Shown piece by piece: positions 12,386-23,489 of a DNA stretch of 64,000 bases; position 1 is the first letter of the stretch, and each line of letters opens with the position of its first letter. The translations under genes were made by a program, and so were the position numbers. The notes beneath the pieces are model-generated. The model saw only the letters and a program-made list of their open reading frames with translations. It was not told the origin of the DNA and ran no database searches. The stretch is from Gibbula magus (Eukaryota; Mollusca; Gastropoda; Trochida; Trochidae): positions 36,051,593 through 36,115,592 of the forward strand of contig OW388304.1 of the NCBI GenBank assembly GCA_936450465.1, in the 5' to 3' direction.

Positions 12386-13061
12386 ACAGTAAAGTGCATA
12401 ATTATTAATTATTATTTAAAAATATTAATCAACTGATGAACAATCAATTAACTGACCAACACTAGATCAACTGATTAACTCTGGGTCAACAGATCAACAT
12501 CTGATCTACACTACAGATGTTCAACAATAGATCAACTCTATAAAATCACTGTTAAATATTGATGGTTTATTCTTAAAGTCCTTTTTTCTTAGATTTTGGG
12601 GTATCTGTTTCTGATAATGTAATAACATATGAGTGCTTGATTAAATGTCCTAACCACATCACAACACATATCATAGAGATATTAATACATGACCTGTAAA
12701 GGTCACTACATTGTTCCCAATATTAAAATTGGACGATACCGCTGAGCCATGAAAAATATTGCAAATTTTAAATTTTTTATGTTTGTTTATTGTGCTATGT
12801 ATAAATTGCACTTCCAACTTTGAGATTTTTAATAAGCTTTTTTCATATACTGCAACAAAAGCCTCATACACCCAAGGGAGATAACCAAACCGAGCAAGGG
12901 ACTGACACTCCATTGTCAACACAGACTGGACACACGTACATAGATTGTCCTGGACTATCAGCCACTGAACAAACATGGTGGGATTCAAATGAGCCATCAC
13001 TTCATGAAATATGTATAAAACAGTATGTGGAGACATGGTCCTATACATAACTCACTTGACC

Positions 13062-13132
13062 TCAAGCAGTGAAGTTCAGCAATAATACCTGCAGTTTATT
13101 ACTGGATGGGTGCCCCGCTTCATAACTGGTTA
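13062..13132 (+). mobile_element. Fragment of tRNA-SINE family S4
   Basis: CAGTGAAGTTCAGCAATAAT, then GGGTGCCCCGCTTCAT, matches the head of the nested SINE at 23.7-24.1 kb read on its coding strand. Confidence 0.45.
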
Positions 13133-13160
13133 TTGTCAGAGACTGAAGATTGATACACGC

Positions 13161-13265
13161 CAGGCGGATCCAGAGGGGGGAGTTCAGGGGTTTTGTAAAC
13201 AAATATTTTTGCATGTAAATTCAATGGACCCCAAAGATGAACCTACGAGGGTAGTCATACAGGGT
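13161..13265 (+). mobile_element. GGATCCGCC-type MITE E, partial copy E2
   Basis: It has the GGCGGATCCAGAGGGGGGAG head and the TTTTGCATGTAAATTCAATG centre, then GGACCCCAAAGATGAACC. The right inverted end is lost. Confidence 0.55.
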
Positions 13266-13882
13266 TCATATTTTTCATACGATGCCCAAGGGCAAAACAG
13301 TTTGTCATGGTGACATGACGTTATAAACAATGTTGGTACTATCATACTATTGTGGCGGTGCCTTACAGTGAAACATGCAAGCTATGGCTAGAACAAATGA
13401 ACAATGGTTTCTACTCTACTGAATTTAATGTAACAATGCAACCGAGCTAGGTGTGCTGAGGTGAGCTGGGGTTTCACCACTTTCAAGAGTATTTCACTTA
13501 TATATCTCAGGGATTCAGATTGCTGCAGGCCATAGGCCATTGTCCTATTAAATTTTCAAATGACCTACTTACTTCTCTGGACTTAGGATATTGAGGCTGA
13601 TCAATAATTTTAATGTTATTTCTATTATTAGTCTAATAAATATTTATCTTCACCTGTTAAAGAGTAATTATTAACACAGTAATTAATCTGTGAACATAAA
13701 GTTGACTAAACCTTGGATACAAGATGCCGCATGAAATATCATTAACAATTTTAGTTGAATAATTCCAGTAGTTTTAAACATTTGTTTTAAAGCACTCAAA
13801 GAGCTTCAGGCCAATGACCTATTGCCAGACACCCACTCATTTGTCTTATTTCCATATCTAGGCTTCTAAACCACTGTAATCT

Positions 13883-14120
13883 GCCAGTATTATTGCAGAG
13901 AGAAAGCTTACAACACCATGTGGCTATGCATTACAGTGAAACCTGCAAGCATCGGCTGGAACTAGCGAACCATGGGTGGTACTCCACTGGATTTCAGTTT
14001 AGCATTGAACTCAAACCTTACTGCATGTAAAACAGTTCTCCAGTTACCAAGCCTCTGGTGGGATTCAAACCCCTTACCTCTTGATCCAAAGCTGAACACA
14101 CTAACCACTGCTCTATCCCG
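13883..14120 (-). mobile_element. tRNA-derived SINE S1, copy S1a (older)
   Basis: A reverse-strand copy with a degraded tRNA head (GGGATAGAGCAGTGGTTAG on the minus strand) and B-box region GGTTTGAATCCC, then the family body. Two further fragments of the same family lie at ~13360-13515 and ~14130-14180. Confidence 0.75.
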
Positions 14121-14324
14121 ACCAACAATTCAATGTAACCTTACTGCATGTTTGACAGTTCTTTATAGTAATTTTGCTGAGTTCCTGGTTCAATCTGTAT
14201 CTGTATCAGAGGAAATTGGTACTCAAATGAAAGAAGGTATATGTTAAAAACCTTGTTGGTTAAATATGTTATCACCTTATTTTGTTTATAGACTTCTTAC
14301 GCAAAGAGAAAGAAAACAAGACGT

Positions 14325-14762
14325 GTTTGTTATACACGGATGCCCCCGGATATACCAAAGTTATGGCCAAGGTTAAAGTTTTCTGAATATTGTCCACTGC
14401 AGCAAGATCAAGGTCAAGGTCAAGGTCACAAGGTCAAATATGATGACCTCATCTGAACGTCTCATCATTAGGTATGCACATGCCATGTATGAAAGCCCTA
14501 GCTCTGAACAATCCAAAGTTATGGCCAAGGTTAACGTTTTCTAAATATTGTCCACTGCGGCTAGGTCAAGGTCACAAGGTCAAATATGATGACCTAATCT
14601 GAAAGGTCTCATCATAAGGTATGCACATGCTAAGTATGAAAGCCCTAGCTCTGAGCAATCTAAAGTTATGGCCAAGGTTAAAGTTTTTGTGGACAAACAC
14701 ACAGACGGACGGACAGGTGAAAAACAATATACCCCCGGAATCTCCGATTCGGGGGCATAATA
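14325..14762. mobile_element. GCCCCCG-ended element with ~155-bp internal repeats and AAGGTCA arrays
   Basis: The ends TATACACGGATGCCCCCGGA and CGATTCGGGGGCATAATA are inverted around the TGCCCCCG core. A block AAAGTTATGGCCAAGGTTAA occurs at about 14359, 14515 and 14664. Each unit carries direct AAGGTCA heptamers; in the first, three in a row plus a fourth after CACA (14407-14436). A GACGGACGGACAG stretch precedes the right end. No ORF. Confidence 0.6.
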
Positions 14763-15232
14763 AGGAAAGCAACTCACTATTGTAGTGCTAGTTGAGCGCT
14801 CGTACCATACGTGAAGTTCAGGTTACATGTATCTATCAAGATAGTAATATTATACATTAAGGATAAGGAACCCCAATATCTGTCTCTTCCAATGATTGTT
14901 CCGAGAAGACCATACTCAGGAACAAGAACGATAAGAGAAGAACAAGGTAAGATGTGATTGATGGTCGTCCCATTTAGTGATAAAATGACAGTGTTATGTA
15001 TAATAAATAACCTGCTAGGTCAACGTCTAAACTCCAAGATCGAGTTATCCAGGAATGTCCAGATGCTATTAATAATTGATAGCAAGATACAAGACAGCCT
15101 TTCACGGAGTGGAGGTCATTCGACAGCTGATCGCCTGATATACAATAGACACTTATAATACAATAAAGGGATATACAATAGACACTTACAATACAATAAC
15201 ACAATAACTCTTATAATACAGTAACACTTATA

Positions 15233-16027
15233 CCATGTTCTCTCGGGTATACAGGCCTGAGCAACAGGGGGGCTAGGGGGGGCTAGGGGGGGCTCAGCCC
15301 CCCCACAAATTTTAGGGAGAAAATTTTTGTTTGGCTCTCTATTCCAAAGTGTTTTTCAACCTGAAAGACATTGCAAATAACTTCGTGAGAGAATTGAAAA
15401 CAAAAAATTTTCACTTATAGAAATTTCTGATGATGTACGTAACGTTTGCATGTAAGTTACAAGTATCGTATCTAAATAGATAATGACAATAAACACAACT
15501 GGCTCTATGTTATACTTTGTAAGAAGTGAAGAAAATTCTGATAGTGCAAGTGGATGTTTGAGTACATACGCATACGGCGTAGACAAGTATTTCAACGTTC
15601 ACCTAATGTACCTTTTGAGTATGAGTAAGTTTAAGTACTGTATTCAATATTAAAAGATGGTGAGCTTACAAATTCCAAATTCCAGCCCCCCATTTCCCAA
15701 AATTGGTGCTACGGGCCTGGTATACGACCAGGGGGCCAAGTAAACAAACATCTTGAAAACATGGGGGTGGGCTTTTAGATGGGAGAGACCCCAACTCAGA
15801 TGAATATTCATACCGGAGACCGTCAGACAGTCAGAATAGGTTTATGTAGGTTTTTGACATTTAACTTAAAATAATATTATAGATTTATGTAATGTATGAC
15901 CATGGAACATCTGACAAGGTTAAGGGTGGTCTATAACCTGAGAATAACCTCAACCAGGACGACCCTCTGAAAAGCGGGGTTGATCTCAGGCTTGAGTATG
16001 GTCTTATGCCCGAGAGAATACGGTAAT
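15233..16027 (-). mobile_element. Element G, copy G1, interrupted by element F1
   Basis: The ends CCATGTTCTCTCGGGTATA and TTATGCCCGAGAGAATACGG are inverted repeats. The body (GGCTTGAGTATGGTCTTATG, GACCGTCAGACAGTCAGAAT) matches the plus-strand partial copy at 31.57 kb. The left terminal repeat is split by F1, with GTATA duplicated, so G1 is older than F1. Confidence 0.65.
15252..15719 (+). mobile_element. Non-autonomous element F1 (CAGGCCTG ends, 5-bp duplication)
   Basis: The ends CAGGCCTGAGCA and TGCTACGGGCCTG are inverted repeats. GTATA flanks both sides (15247-15251, 15720-15724). Just inside the ends are G-rich then C-rich stretches (GGGGGGGCTAG, AGCCCCCC). The second copy is F2 at 41254-42297. 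CAGG ends with short duplications suggest a hAT relative that makes 5-bp duplications; that class is inferred. Confidence 0.7.
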
Positions 16028-16292
16028 ACAATAACACTAATCGATCAGACTTTAGAAGAAAACTTGTATTATTGCACAAGGTAAAGGAGTTTTATCAACC
16101 AACTGTGACTGCAATTTCAAGATATTGCATATTGACAGAGAGTCAGAAATAACAAATAAAATTTCAAACAAATATAGCTAGTTTTTATACTGAGATAAAC
16201 AAATGAAGGAACACATGAAATGAGGTTCTTCCAAGGACATTATACGCAGTAGCTTATCAATAATAAATGTCAAATATTTAGAGGATATTTGG

Positions 16293-16598
16293 CTTTTCTT
16301 GACTAATACCATGTTTATCTCATCGAGTGAGGTAGAAAGGTTATATTTTCAAGAGTGGCGTAACTTTTCAACCTCACGAGATGAGATAAACATGATATTT
16401 GTCAAGAAAAGACAAATTTTCTATTTATTATATGACCAAATCGTTGCATATTCACCGAAATAGACTTGCATTTACGTTAAGTCGGTTCCAGAATGAGCCT
16501 GTCGCCTCAGCAACAATGTGACGTCATGAACGTGTCATGACGTCGTAGCATTGTTTTATGACGTCAGGTCATTGTTATATCAGTCACTAGTGACTGAT
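16293..16598 (-). mobile_element. Palindrome/TGACGTCA composite repeat, copy 2
   Basis: In this orientation the long hairpin comes first: arms 16293-16333 and 16371-16411, pairing CTTTTCTTGACTAATACCAT with ATGATATTTGTCAAGAAAAG. After 108 bp there are TGACGTCA at 16519-16526, TGACGTCG at ~16538 and TGACGTCA at 16559-16566, then a perfect 20-bp palindrome (ATCAGTCACTAGTGACTGAT, 16579-16598). On the minus strand ATAATAAA lies next to the hairpin, as in copy 3. Confidence 0.5.
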
Positions 16599-16602
16599 AA
16601 CA

Positions 16603-17323
16603 CGTTCCATTGTTATTTTCACTAGTGACTTTTACCACGGTTTATTTTCATTGATAGATCCTGGTATTTCACCTGCAATCATATAATAAATATTATTATA
16701 TAGCAATATCAAACTGGTGTTATATGGGTATGAGTATGATGTCACAATTAATAGTTGTTGCATTACAGTGGTTGTAACTCCGTCACTATGGTGCCAAACT
16801 GGCGCAAAATCTTAGATTCATTACCCTAATGGTTGTTTCACTTGATTAATTTAGGCAGGTTATTAATAGAATACTAAATGTCCTTTAATATGATAAGATT
16901 TTTAATAAACTTTAACCGATTTGGCATTTTACTCAATTGATACAAATTCATTAATTTTTTTAATAAAAACGATACATGGAAGCATTTTTAGGATCCTCTA
17001 TATCCTAAATCAGTCTATTTTAAATTAACTGTGTTTGCTTTCTGCATCATTATCATTTTCATCAGTTATATTGTCCCTAAAGTTTCAATTTTTTTATTTC
17101 CATTGATGGAAGGTAAAGAATTTCACCAATATGTTGTTAGAATATATCTAATGAATGTGACTTTTTCCGCAAAATAAAGATATCTTCCATTTTGTACAGA
17201 ATAGTTACATCAATGATAGTAATTATATATAATGTCACCAGTTATCATTCACACAATATATTTTGAAAATTCATTTCTTTGCATTTAAGCACTTCAAACA
17301 CATGAAATATGTATCATTTTTAG
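16603..17323. other. No feature recognised
   Basis: AT-rich, low in recognised repeats, no supported open frame. Confidence 0.35.
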
Positions 17324-17416
17324 AAAACATTAAGCAGTCTCCAAAGAATACGTCAAGACGAATTATATCAACTTTATCTCCTCTTAGAAGTCTCGTGAGA
17401 ACGGTTTTAAGAAAAG
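17324..17416 (+). CDS. Candidate 93-nt exon, unknown product
   Basis: The acceptor TATCATTTTTAG ends at 17323 and a strong donor GAAAAG/GTAAGT starts at 17417. Only one frame is open: two bases, 30 codons, one base, so the flanking introns would both be phase 1. The peptide is basic and serine-rich (KQSPKNTSRRIIS, then TLSPLRSLVRTVLRK). I recognise no family. It lies on the strand opposite the PLC-like exons, inside its inferred intron. A chance acceptor/donor pair is possible at this length. Confidence 0.28.
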
Positions 17417-18299
17417 GTAAGTCTAATAATTAGATTAGAGTTTGAGGACAGAAAACATAGTTCTAACGAAACTCCCGAAGGCATTAAAAGCATCTTGAAT
17501 ATATCAACGTCAAGAATTCCTTACTGTTTTCGGAGTTCTGCTTACAATATGTATTCCAAACGCACACAATGCTTTATAGTCATTAGCGCTTTCTTTCCTG
17601 ATTGTGAGAAAAATGCTTTTAAATAGCCTATTAACCATGGCCTATTATTTGGACACTATTTGTCATATTCCTCATAATTGTTAGATTTCAATTGTATTCT
17701 ATATCAGTAATACAGTAAATGTTAATTACTAGACAATAACTTAGCATATTGTAATTGAATGACACCACGGCACACAATCTAAACCTATAAATGATTCAAG
17801 CTCATTCAAACTAAAACCACAAAGATTAAAGAAGAAGTGTTGAACTGTTCTTCAGAAAATGTATGTCTTTGATTTCAAAATGCAATTAAAAGAATTAAAG
17901 GGAACATTTCTAACACAGAACTCCAGGAAATAAAGACAATTTCTCATTAAACATATTAAGTCCAAGAATGATATGACAATATTTTACAATGAAATACAAA
18001 TACATGTATAATCCAACTTATGTCACACATTTCATGACATTTGTAAATGTATGCCAAGAGGTGTTCACATTAAAATGGCAGCTCAAAACTTGTTCAATTA
18101 ATCTGACCGATGCAGCGATACCTAAAATCCAGAGTAGAGTTTTAACTATGGCAGAATGATGGAAAGGTCAACCATCTCATTGTTTGAAATCTAAAAATCA
18201 CATGAGACCTAAAAATCTACCTCTCACGCTGAAGAGTTCCACAACATTGTCATTTTATAGATGAAACTATTTTCATCGAATACGGATAAGCATTTGCCA

Positions 18300-18427
18300 T
18301 GAATATGGCTTATCTGGTCTTGTAATGATATGTTTTACCCTCTAATATAACAATTTATTGCATAAACTTTAATAATAAACAAAATTGAGAAAAAAATAAT
18401 ATGCACAAACGTGCTAGAGAGCCTTTA
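18300..18427 (+). mobile_element. Degenerate half copy of MITE family A
   Basis: It keeps TATGTTTTACCCTCTAATAT, a decayed middle and CACAAACGTGCTAGAGAGCC before TTTAA, the family right end with mutations. Confidence 0.4.
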
Positions 18428-18483
18428 ACAGTTTGTTTGGTGAAGACATTTATAACACATACACTATTTAAACATATCCCAAT

Positions 18484-19040
18484 TTACCAAAAATTGACTA
18501 AGACCATAATAAATAATAAATGGTAGTTTCTTCGGTAAGGACATCTATCACTGTGATCACTTCTGTTTTCACTTAGAAAATATCTTTCGATACTGTTCTC
18601 TGTGTGTCTTACAGAAGCCGAGAAATTCTTCCAAGTACAAAGTGTAAACGTTTCCAGATTGACCAATATTCGACTTGGTATTTGCTTTCATAACGGCACA
18701 CGTTTGATTTCATTTGCTAACTATCCCAAAAGACCAATAATTGATGTAATAGATTCCTTGGTGAATTCATTTGTAACAGTTGGAAGACTTTCAAGTACAA
18801 TATTTAAACATTTCCCAATTATAAGCAATCTATACGAATAATTAAATAATAAAACAATAAATAATAAATGGTAGTTTCTCTTGTGAGGACATCTGTCATT
18901 GTAATAATTTTTCATCACATTCTGGTTTTCACTTAGAAATTATCTTCTGACATTGGATGCTCTTTGTGAAAATGTCTTGCTGCTCCGTGGAAATTCGTTC
19001 AATTACAGCATGTAAACATTTCCGATTGACCAATAATCGA
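18484..19040 (-). pseudogene. Degenerate tandem coding-like repeats, unknown family
   Basis: On the minus strand three units translate to related peptides broken by stops. Shared motifs are LLVNRKCLHAVIERI...FTKSI (about 19030-18960), LLIIGKCLNIVLESL...FTKESI (about 18840-18740) and MVNLETFTLCTWK (about 18666-18620). Between them DRCPHKRNYHLLF and DRCPYRRNYHLLF recur, about 346 bp apart at DNA level. The 20.4-20.7 kb frame has the same order (LVNLEMFTKC, DDRWLNKRNSSVQYL, VGKSCQTVVES). Amino-acid similarity surviving DNA divergence argues for former coding sequence. No domain family is recognised. Confidence 0.4.
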
Positions 19041-19136
19041 CTAGTTATTTCTTTGATGATGACGTTTATATCACATTACCCATCATGCTCCACGAGTGTA
19101 TTTGTATCCACTATACTTCTACAATACCCTGATTCC

Positions 19137-19552
19137 TTAAAAGGAGGGTTCTATCGGGATATTTTTTGTGGAAACGAAATTCGAGAGGATATCCCTGTGT
19201 ACACGTATATGTTATTAATACATGATTAAAACACAGTCAAATTGAAAGATGCTAATGAAGGTAATATCTTGATGCCTTTATATTTCACAACTTGATAAAT
19301 ACAAGCGCACATTCATTGAAAAATAAAAACAATGAGAACTGAAATCATTCTTCAGCAGTGTGAGTGGGGAAAACTTGCTACAGCATAACAGCAAATTGTT
19401 TATTAGTTTTATGACATGGTATGTGTTACTATGTGAATACTCTATTAGTGTATGTTTTTAGTTATTAAAAGTTGTAAAATTAGGTACAATATAGTGTTTT
19501 CATTTCATGTAATGCCCAAAAAAACAAGATGGCAACAGAAGCCTCTCTTTAA
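19137..19552 (-). mobile_element. MITE family B, full copy B3
   Basis: A reverse-strand copy of 416 bp from TTAA (19137-19140) to TTAA (19549-19552). It begins AGGAGGGTTCTATCGGGATA, contains CTTCAGCAGTGTGAGTGGGG and ends AACAAGATGGCAACAGAAGC. The second TTAA is shared with element C. Confidence 0.75.
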
Positions 19553-19785
19553 AGGGACACTGCAGCGAGGATAAAAATGAGATCACTTTTATCAACCTAT
19601 GCTGATTACCGTGTCAGCTAACAAGTTACGCTTCCCTTCACTGTCTATATGCAGTAGTTATTACTAATAATTATACTTCAATTGTCTGAAATAATTTGGG
19701 GTCTTTGACCCATTACCAGACAAGTTAATCAGCATAGGTAGATAAATATGATCTCATATTTATCCTCAACGCGGTGTCCCTTTAA
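19549..19785. mobile_element. TTAA-flanked MITE C with ~60-bp terminal repeats
   Basis: 237 bp. The left end AGGGACACTGCAGCGAGGAT, then ATGAGATCAC...ACCTATGCTGATTA, is mirrored by the right end through GGTGTCCCT, with about 60 paired bases per arm. TTAA sits at both borders. Confidence 0.75.
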
Positions 19786-20066
19786 GCCCAATACCTTTAG
19801 TTTTGCTGTAGGATGTGTACTCATATTCATAGCATATATAGCATGTAATTTTTCAGCCAATGAAATCTCATGATTTGAATGTAGACGATCGCTCATTGGT
19901 CCTCTCATCCGGGTTCTGCCACTATTGCTCGAAATAAGTTCTTTCATTGGCTGGTTATTTAGAGCCACACAAGAGTTATTTGGCTCTGGGAATCAGGGTA
20001 GTTGTAGATATGGGATACAAATACACTGATGGAACAGGATAATTTTTACCGGGTCCATTTTGGAAG

Positions 20067-20366
20067 TGAGGTTAGGTGATTTGGGATTTAACGCCACTTT
20101 CAAGAGTATTTCACTTCTATCGCGGCTGCTAGTATTATGGCAGGGCCATGTGGCTATGCATTGCAGTGAAACCTGCGAGAATCAGCTGGAACAAGCGAAC
20201 CATGGGTGGTACTACACTGAAATTAAGTGTAGCATTGCACCCAAAGCTTACTGCGTTTAGAACAGTTCTCTACTGCAGACAAAGTTGCCGTGCCCCTGGT
20301 GGGATTCGAACCCCGGACCTCTCGATCCGAAGTCGAACGGGTTAACCACTGCGCTATCCCGCCCCC
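20067..20366 (-). mobile_element. tRNA-derived SINE S1, copy S1b
   Basis: A near-complete minus-strand copy. On that strand: GGGATAGCGCAGTGGTTAAC (A box), an insertion with CGACTTCGGATC, B box GGTTCGAATCCC, GGCACGGCAACTTTGTCTGC, then the body ending CTCTTGAAAGTGGCGTTAAA. It abuts the coding-like frame at 20370-20688 and interrupts it. Confidence 0.88.
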
Positions 20367-20369
20367 TGA

Positions 20370-20688
20370 AAGTTCTCTTCTGATTGACAATGGATTCAAC
20401 GACTGTTTGACAACTCTTCCCAACTGACAGATATTGGACCGATGAGTTTCTTTTGTTAAGCCATCGATCATCTCTCAAGGTTCTCTTAATCAAATGAACA
20501 CTGTCCTCCATGAAAGACTTACCATCAGATTCTCCTACTTGAAAACTCTTTAAACCACACTTTGTAAACATTTCCAAATTAACAAGCATTTCACTTAAGA
20601 ATTCCCTACTTTGGAAAACATTTGAAACTGTCATCATTTTCATAAGGTTCTTAATTGTTTCACTCTTTAATGTGTCTATGAAAGACAT
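20370..20688 (-). pseudogene. ~105-codon coding-like frame cut by a SINE, unknown product
   Basis: An open minus-strand frame from an ATG at 20688 (stop just upstream) runs about 105 codons before entering SINE S1b. Key stretches are MSFIDTLKSETIKNLMKMM, FLSEMLVNLEMFTKCGLKSF and VQYLSVGKSCQTVVESIV. It shares spaced motifs with the broken repeats at 18.5-19.0 kb, so it is probably one less decayed unit of the same repeat protein. A donor-like GGTAAGT lies at 20523-20517, so a spliced exon of 55 codons is an alternative reading. Function unknown. Confidence 0.35.
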
Positions 20689-20851
20689 TGACTATATGAT
20701 GCTGTTTTGAACTACATTTCTACATTTCCTTATTGTCAGATATTTAACTTAAAGAGTACCCATGGTGAAGACATAAAAAAACCATAATTTTATTTGATCC
20801 TGGTTGTTATCCTGTGATGTTATCCTGAAGGACATTGCATTGGTGCTACCA

Positions 20852-21263
20852 TGCAGGGAAAGATCTAGCAACAGTATCCGCCATTTTGTTTTTTTGCATT
20901 TTGAGAAAAGAGAAACATGGTGTATTAATGTTTACTACTTTCACAACTTTTAATAATGAAACATACATTGATAGAATATCCACAAACTGATAAATACCTT
21001 ATCAGTATAAATACTAATCAACAATAATGGCAGTGAACAATGTCCTGTTAGGCTGTAAGTTTTCCACATTCAAAACACTGATGAATGTTGTCACTTCTCT
21101 TTGTTTTTATGAATGAAAAATCTTAAGTCACCAAAGTGATACACTCACTAATATGTTTCAAATTAACTGGTTATAATTATGTATTCATACATATATGTAT
21201 CACCAGGAATGTCCCCTCCAATTCATTTTCCAGGGGAAAAAACCCTGAGGAACCCTCCTTTAA
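20852..21263 (+). mobile_element. MITE family B, copy B4
   Basis: The left end is decayed (AGGGAAAGATCTAGCA, CCGCCATTTTG). The internal TTGATAGAATATCCACAAAC and GGCTGTAAGTTTTCCACATT are present, and the right end CCCTGAGGAACCCTCC meets TTAA at 21260-21263. Confidence 0.65.
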
Positions 21264-21335
21264 ATATGCTATAACCGGTAACTAGAATTTGTGAAATTAT
21301 CAACAAATTAATTTTTGACTTTGTAGTTTTCTAGA

Positions 21336-22206
21336 TGAGGCGGATTCAGGATTTTAGTTTTGGAGGGGGATTCCCCCTTTCAAGGGATGGACGGAGCATA
21401 CTTGAAACTCCTTGCAACTTCGAACTTGAAACTTGGAACTTGAAAGTTATTAACGCCTCTCTAGATCTGTATTACCATTATCATTATCATTATCATTTCT
21501 GCAGGAGTTGTTACCGTTGTCACAGTTACCGGTAGACTTATAAACAGTCCTTGAATTACCTGTCTTTCCCTAACTTAGTATAAAGTGACTACTGCTATCC
21601 TCTGACAGTTATTAAACCTTACATCAATTGTCCTTAAAGAAATAAACGTTTACTTTCCTATTGATTATCATTCCACTCTGATGGATTAATTTGAGAGCCA
21701 TTCTCAGATAATGATAATTCTTAATTTATTCACAACCACTGAAGTAGGTCTCATCAAATATCAAAATTTGAAAAATGAGAGCAAACATTAAGAAAATTAA
21801 AGGAAATCCTGAAAATAGTATTTGAGCTATGTTAGTTTTAAAAGTATAATGGTAAATATTGCATTTACCTTTCAATTCAGTACTACTGGTAGATACTTAA
21901 TGATTTCTTTAAAAATACACTCCAGAATCCTACATACCGTTTTTCACAAAAAGAAACTTTTTTTAACATTTTCGCTGCACTATATTTCCAAAAGTCATTA
22001 AAGCAAGTAAAATGCACAAAAAGGAATTTGGATAATAATTTCTCTACTCTCTAATTATGCCAACTCATCTAGTTTATGAAAATAATTACAATTTGCATAC
22101 CTCTTTAGTTTCTTCATTACAAAGTGGCAAAAAGACATTTCGTCCTCCCATAAAATTCATTTGTACTTAATATATATTTAATTTTTTTAAAAGCAATAAA
22201 ACTTAC
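21336..22206. other. Mostly unrecognised DNA; MITE E fragment at left
   Basis: GAGGCGGATTCAGG...GGGGGATTCCCCC at 21336-21390 is the head of a family-E MITE. The rest is AT-rich with no supported gene. Confidence 0.4.
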
Positions 22207-22309
22207 ATTCCTCATTTTTAACAAATTTAACTTTTTCCTCTAATTCCTCTTCCTCTTCCTCCTCCTCGTTTTCCTCCTCGTCTAGATCCTCCTCTTCGGT
22301 TTCAGACAT
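22207..22309 (-). CDS. Candidate first coding exon 1c: acidic N-terminus
   Basis: On the minus strand an ATG (22309-22307) opens 34 codons plus one base, ending at a consensus donor GTAAGT (22206-22201). The peptide is highly acidic: it begins MSETEEEDLDEEE, continues with a run of eight glutamates and turns basic at KVKFVKNEE. The phase-1 end joins in frame to the acceptor at 3324, where the junction codon would be TTG (Leu). No upstream in-frame stop was found close by, so the true start could be further upstream. Acidic tracts of this sort are low-complexity and give no function of their own. Of the three candidate first exons it is the nearest to the PH exon. Confidence 0.55.
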
Positions 22310-23489
22310 GACGACGACCAGGGGAACACGTTCATATATCCAACGACACAACTATCACACAACTTCCACAATTAAGTCGAGAGAACTACAACGGAACTTT
22401 ACGACCCTCTCAGCTGCTTCACAATAAACTTCACATCAATGGTAAATTTCAAGCTCAATTTTCTCTTATCCTTATCATTGTCTTCTACTTCTACTATTGA
22501 CGCCAATACAGCCAGCCTCCGAGCTGCTTGGCTGTAGGCAGCGATCTCGTAGAATCATTGATTACGGGCTTTAAAGCTCCGGTTTGAATGAAAACATGTG
22601 GAAAGGTGGACCTATCTTCTCATTGGTGGAGAGATCCGATCCTTTGGGATCTGAATATGGTCGTTGATGTAGGGAAAGTCACGGCATGGAAATGTGAAAC
22701 ATTGTCCTCAAATATTGGTTCAGTCGTTGTAGGACTGATATTAATAAAGATTAGCATTTTACGCCGTATAGGAGGATGTGTATGAAAATATTAGCTTCAC
22801 AGCGGTGGACATTTTATTGATAATTAACTTTCAAGTAGAGAGGATATTTTGTTCTTATTTGGATGAAGAAGCAGCTATTGTAAATGAATTTATGTATTTT
22901 TCTTTTAGTATTTGTTTTTTCAATTATCACAAATGTCGTGTTGTGTTTTATTTTGTAATATTGTCCATAAATAGTGTGAATGACAATTTTGATTTTTTTT
23001 ATCAATTTCTAAAATAGCAACAAATATAGATTTGTTTTCTTTAATTATTAATAGTTCGAGATATTTGATTACAATTTTTCTCTTGTTCATAAATATATAT
23101 GAATATATCATATGTTCTGTTGTTATGTCATGTCAAATATTCAAAATATGGAGAGAAAGAATTAGGAACATTCATTAATATGAATATGCAAATTGCTGTC
23201 TGTTTTTATTAAGAGAAAACATGTGATCTGAATGACAAAATTAATAATAATCAATTTCAAAAGAGTTTTTATTCATGTGCAGCGCATGATCAAAGCATAT
23301 AATTAGGTGTAATTGGAAAATCGATTCTGAAAATCAGTTTGAAATTAATTATGAATAAAGAAACAGTAAAAAAACAGCAACCTGGCATTTTATTTATAAT
23401 AAATCACTTAATTGATTACACCAGAAAATAACAGAATGTTTTCAGAAATCATATTTCAAATAACCTAGTTTACCAGAAATATAAATCAT
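22310..23489. other. Possible promoter region of exon 1c; no gene seen
   Basis: The first ~250 bp beyond the ATG are less AT-rich and free of recognised repeats (for example 22500-22560), as expected for a 5'UTR/promoter on the minus strand. No TATA box is convincing. The rest is AT-rich with overlapping short frames that I do not regard as coding. Confidence 0.3.
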
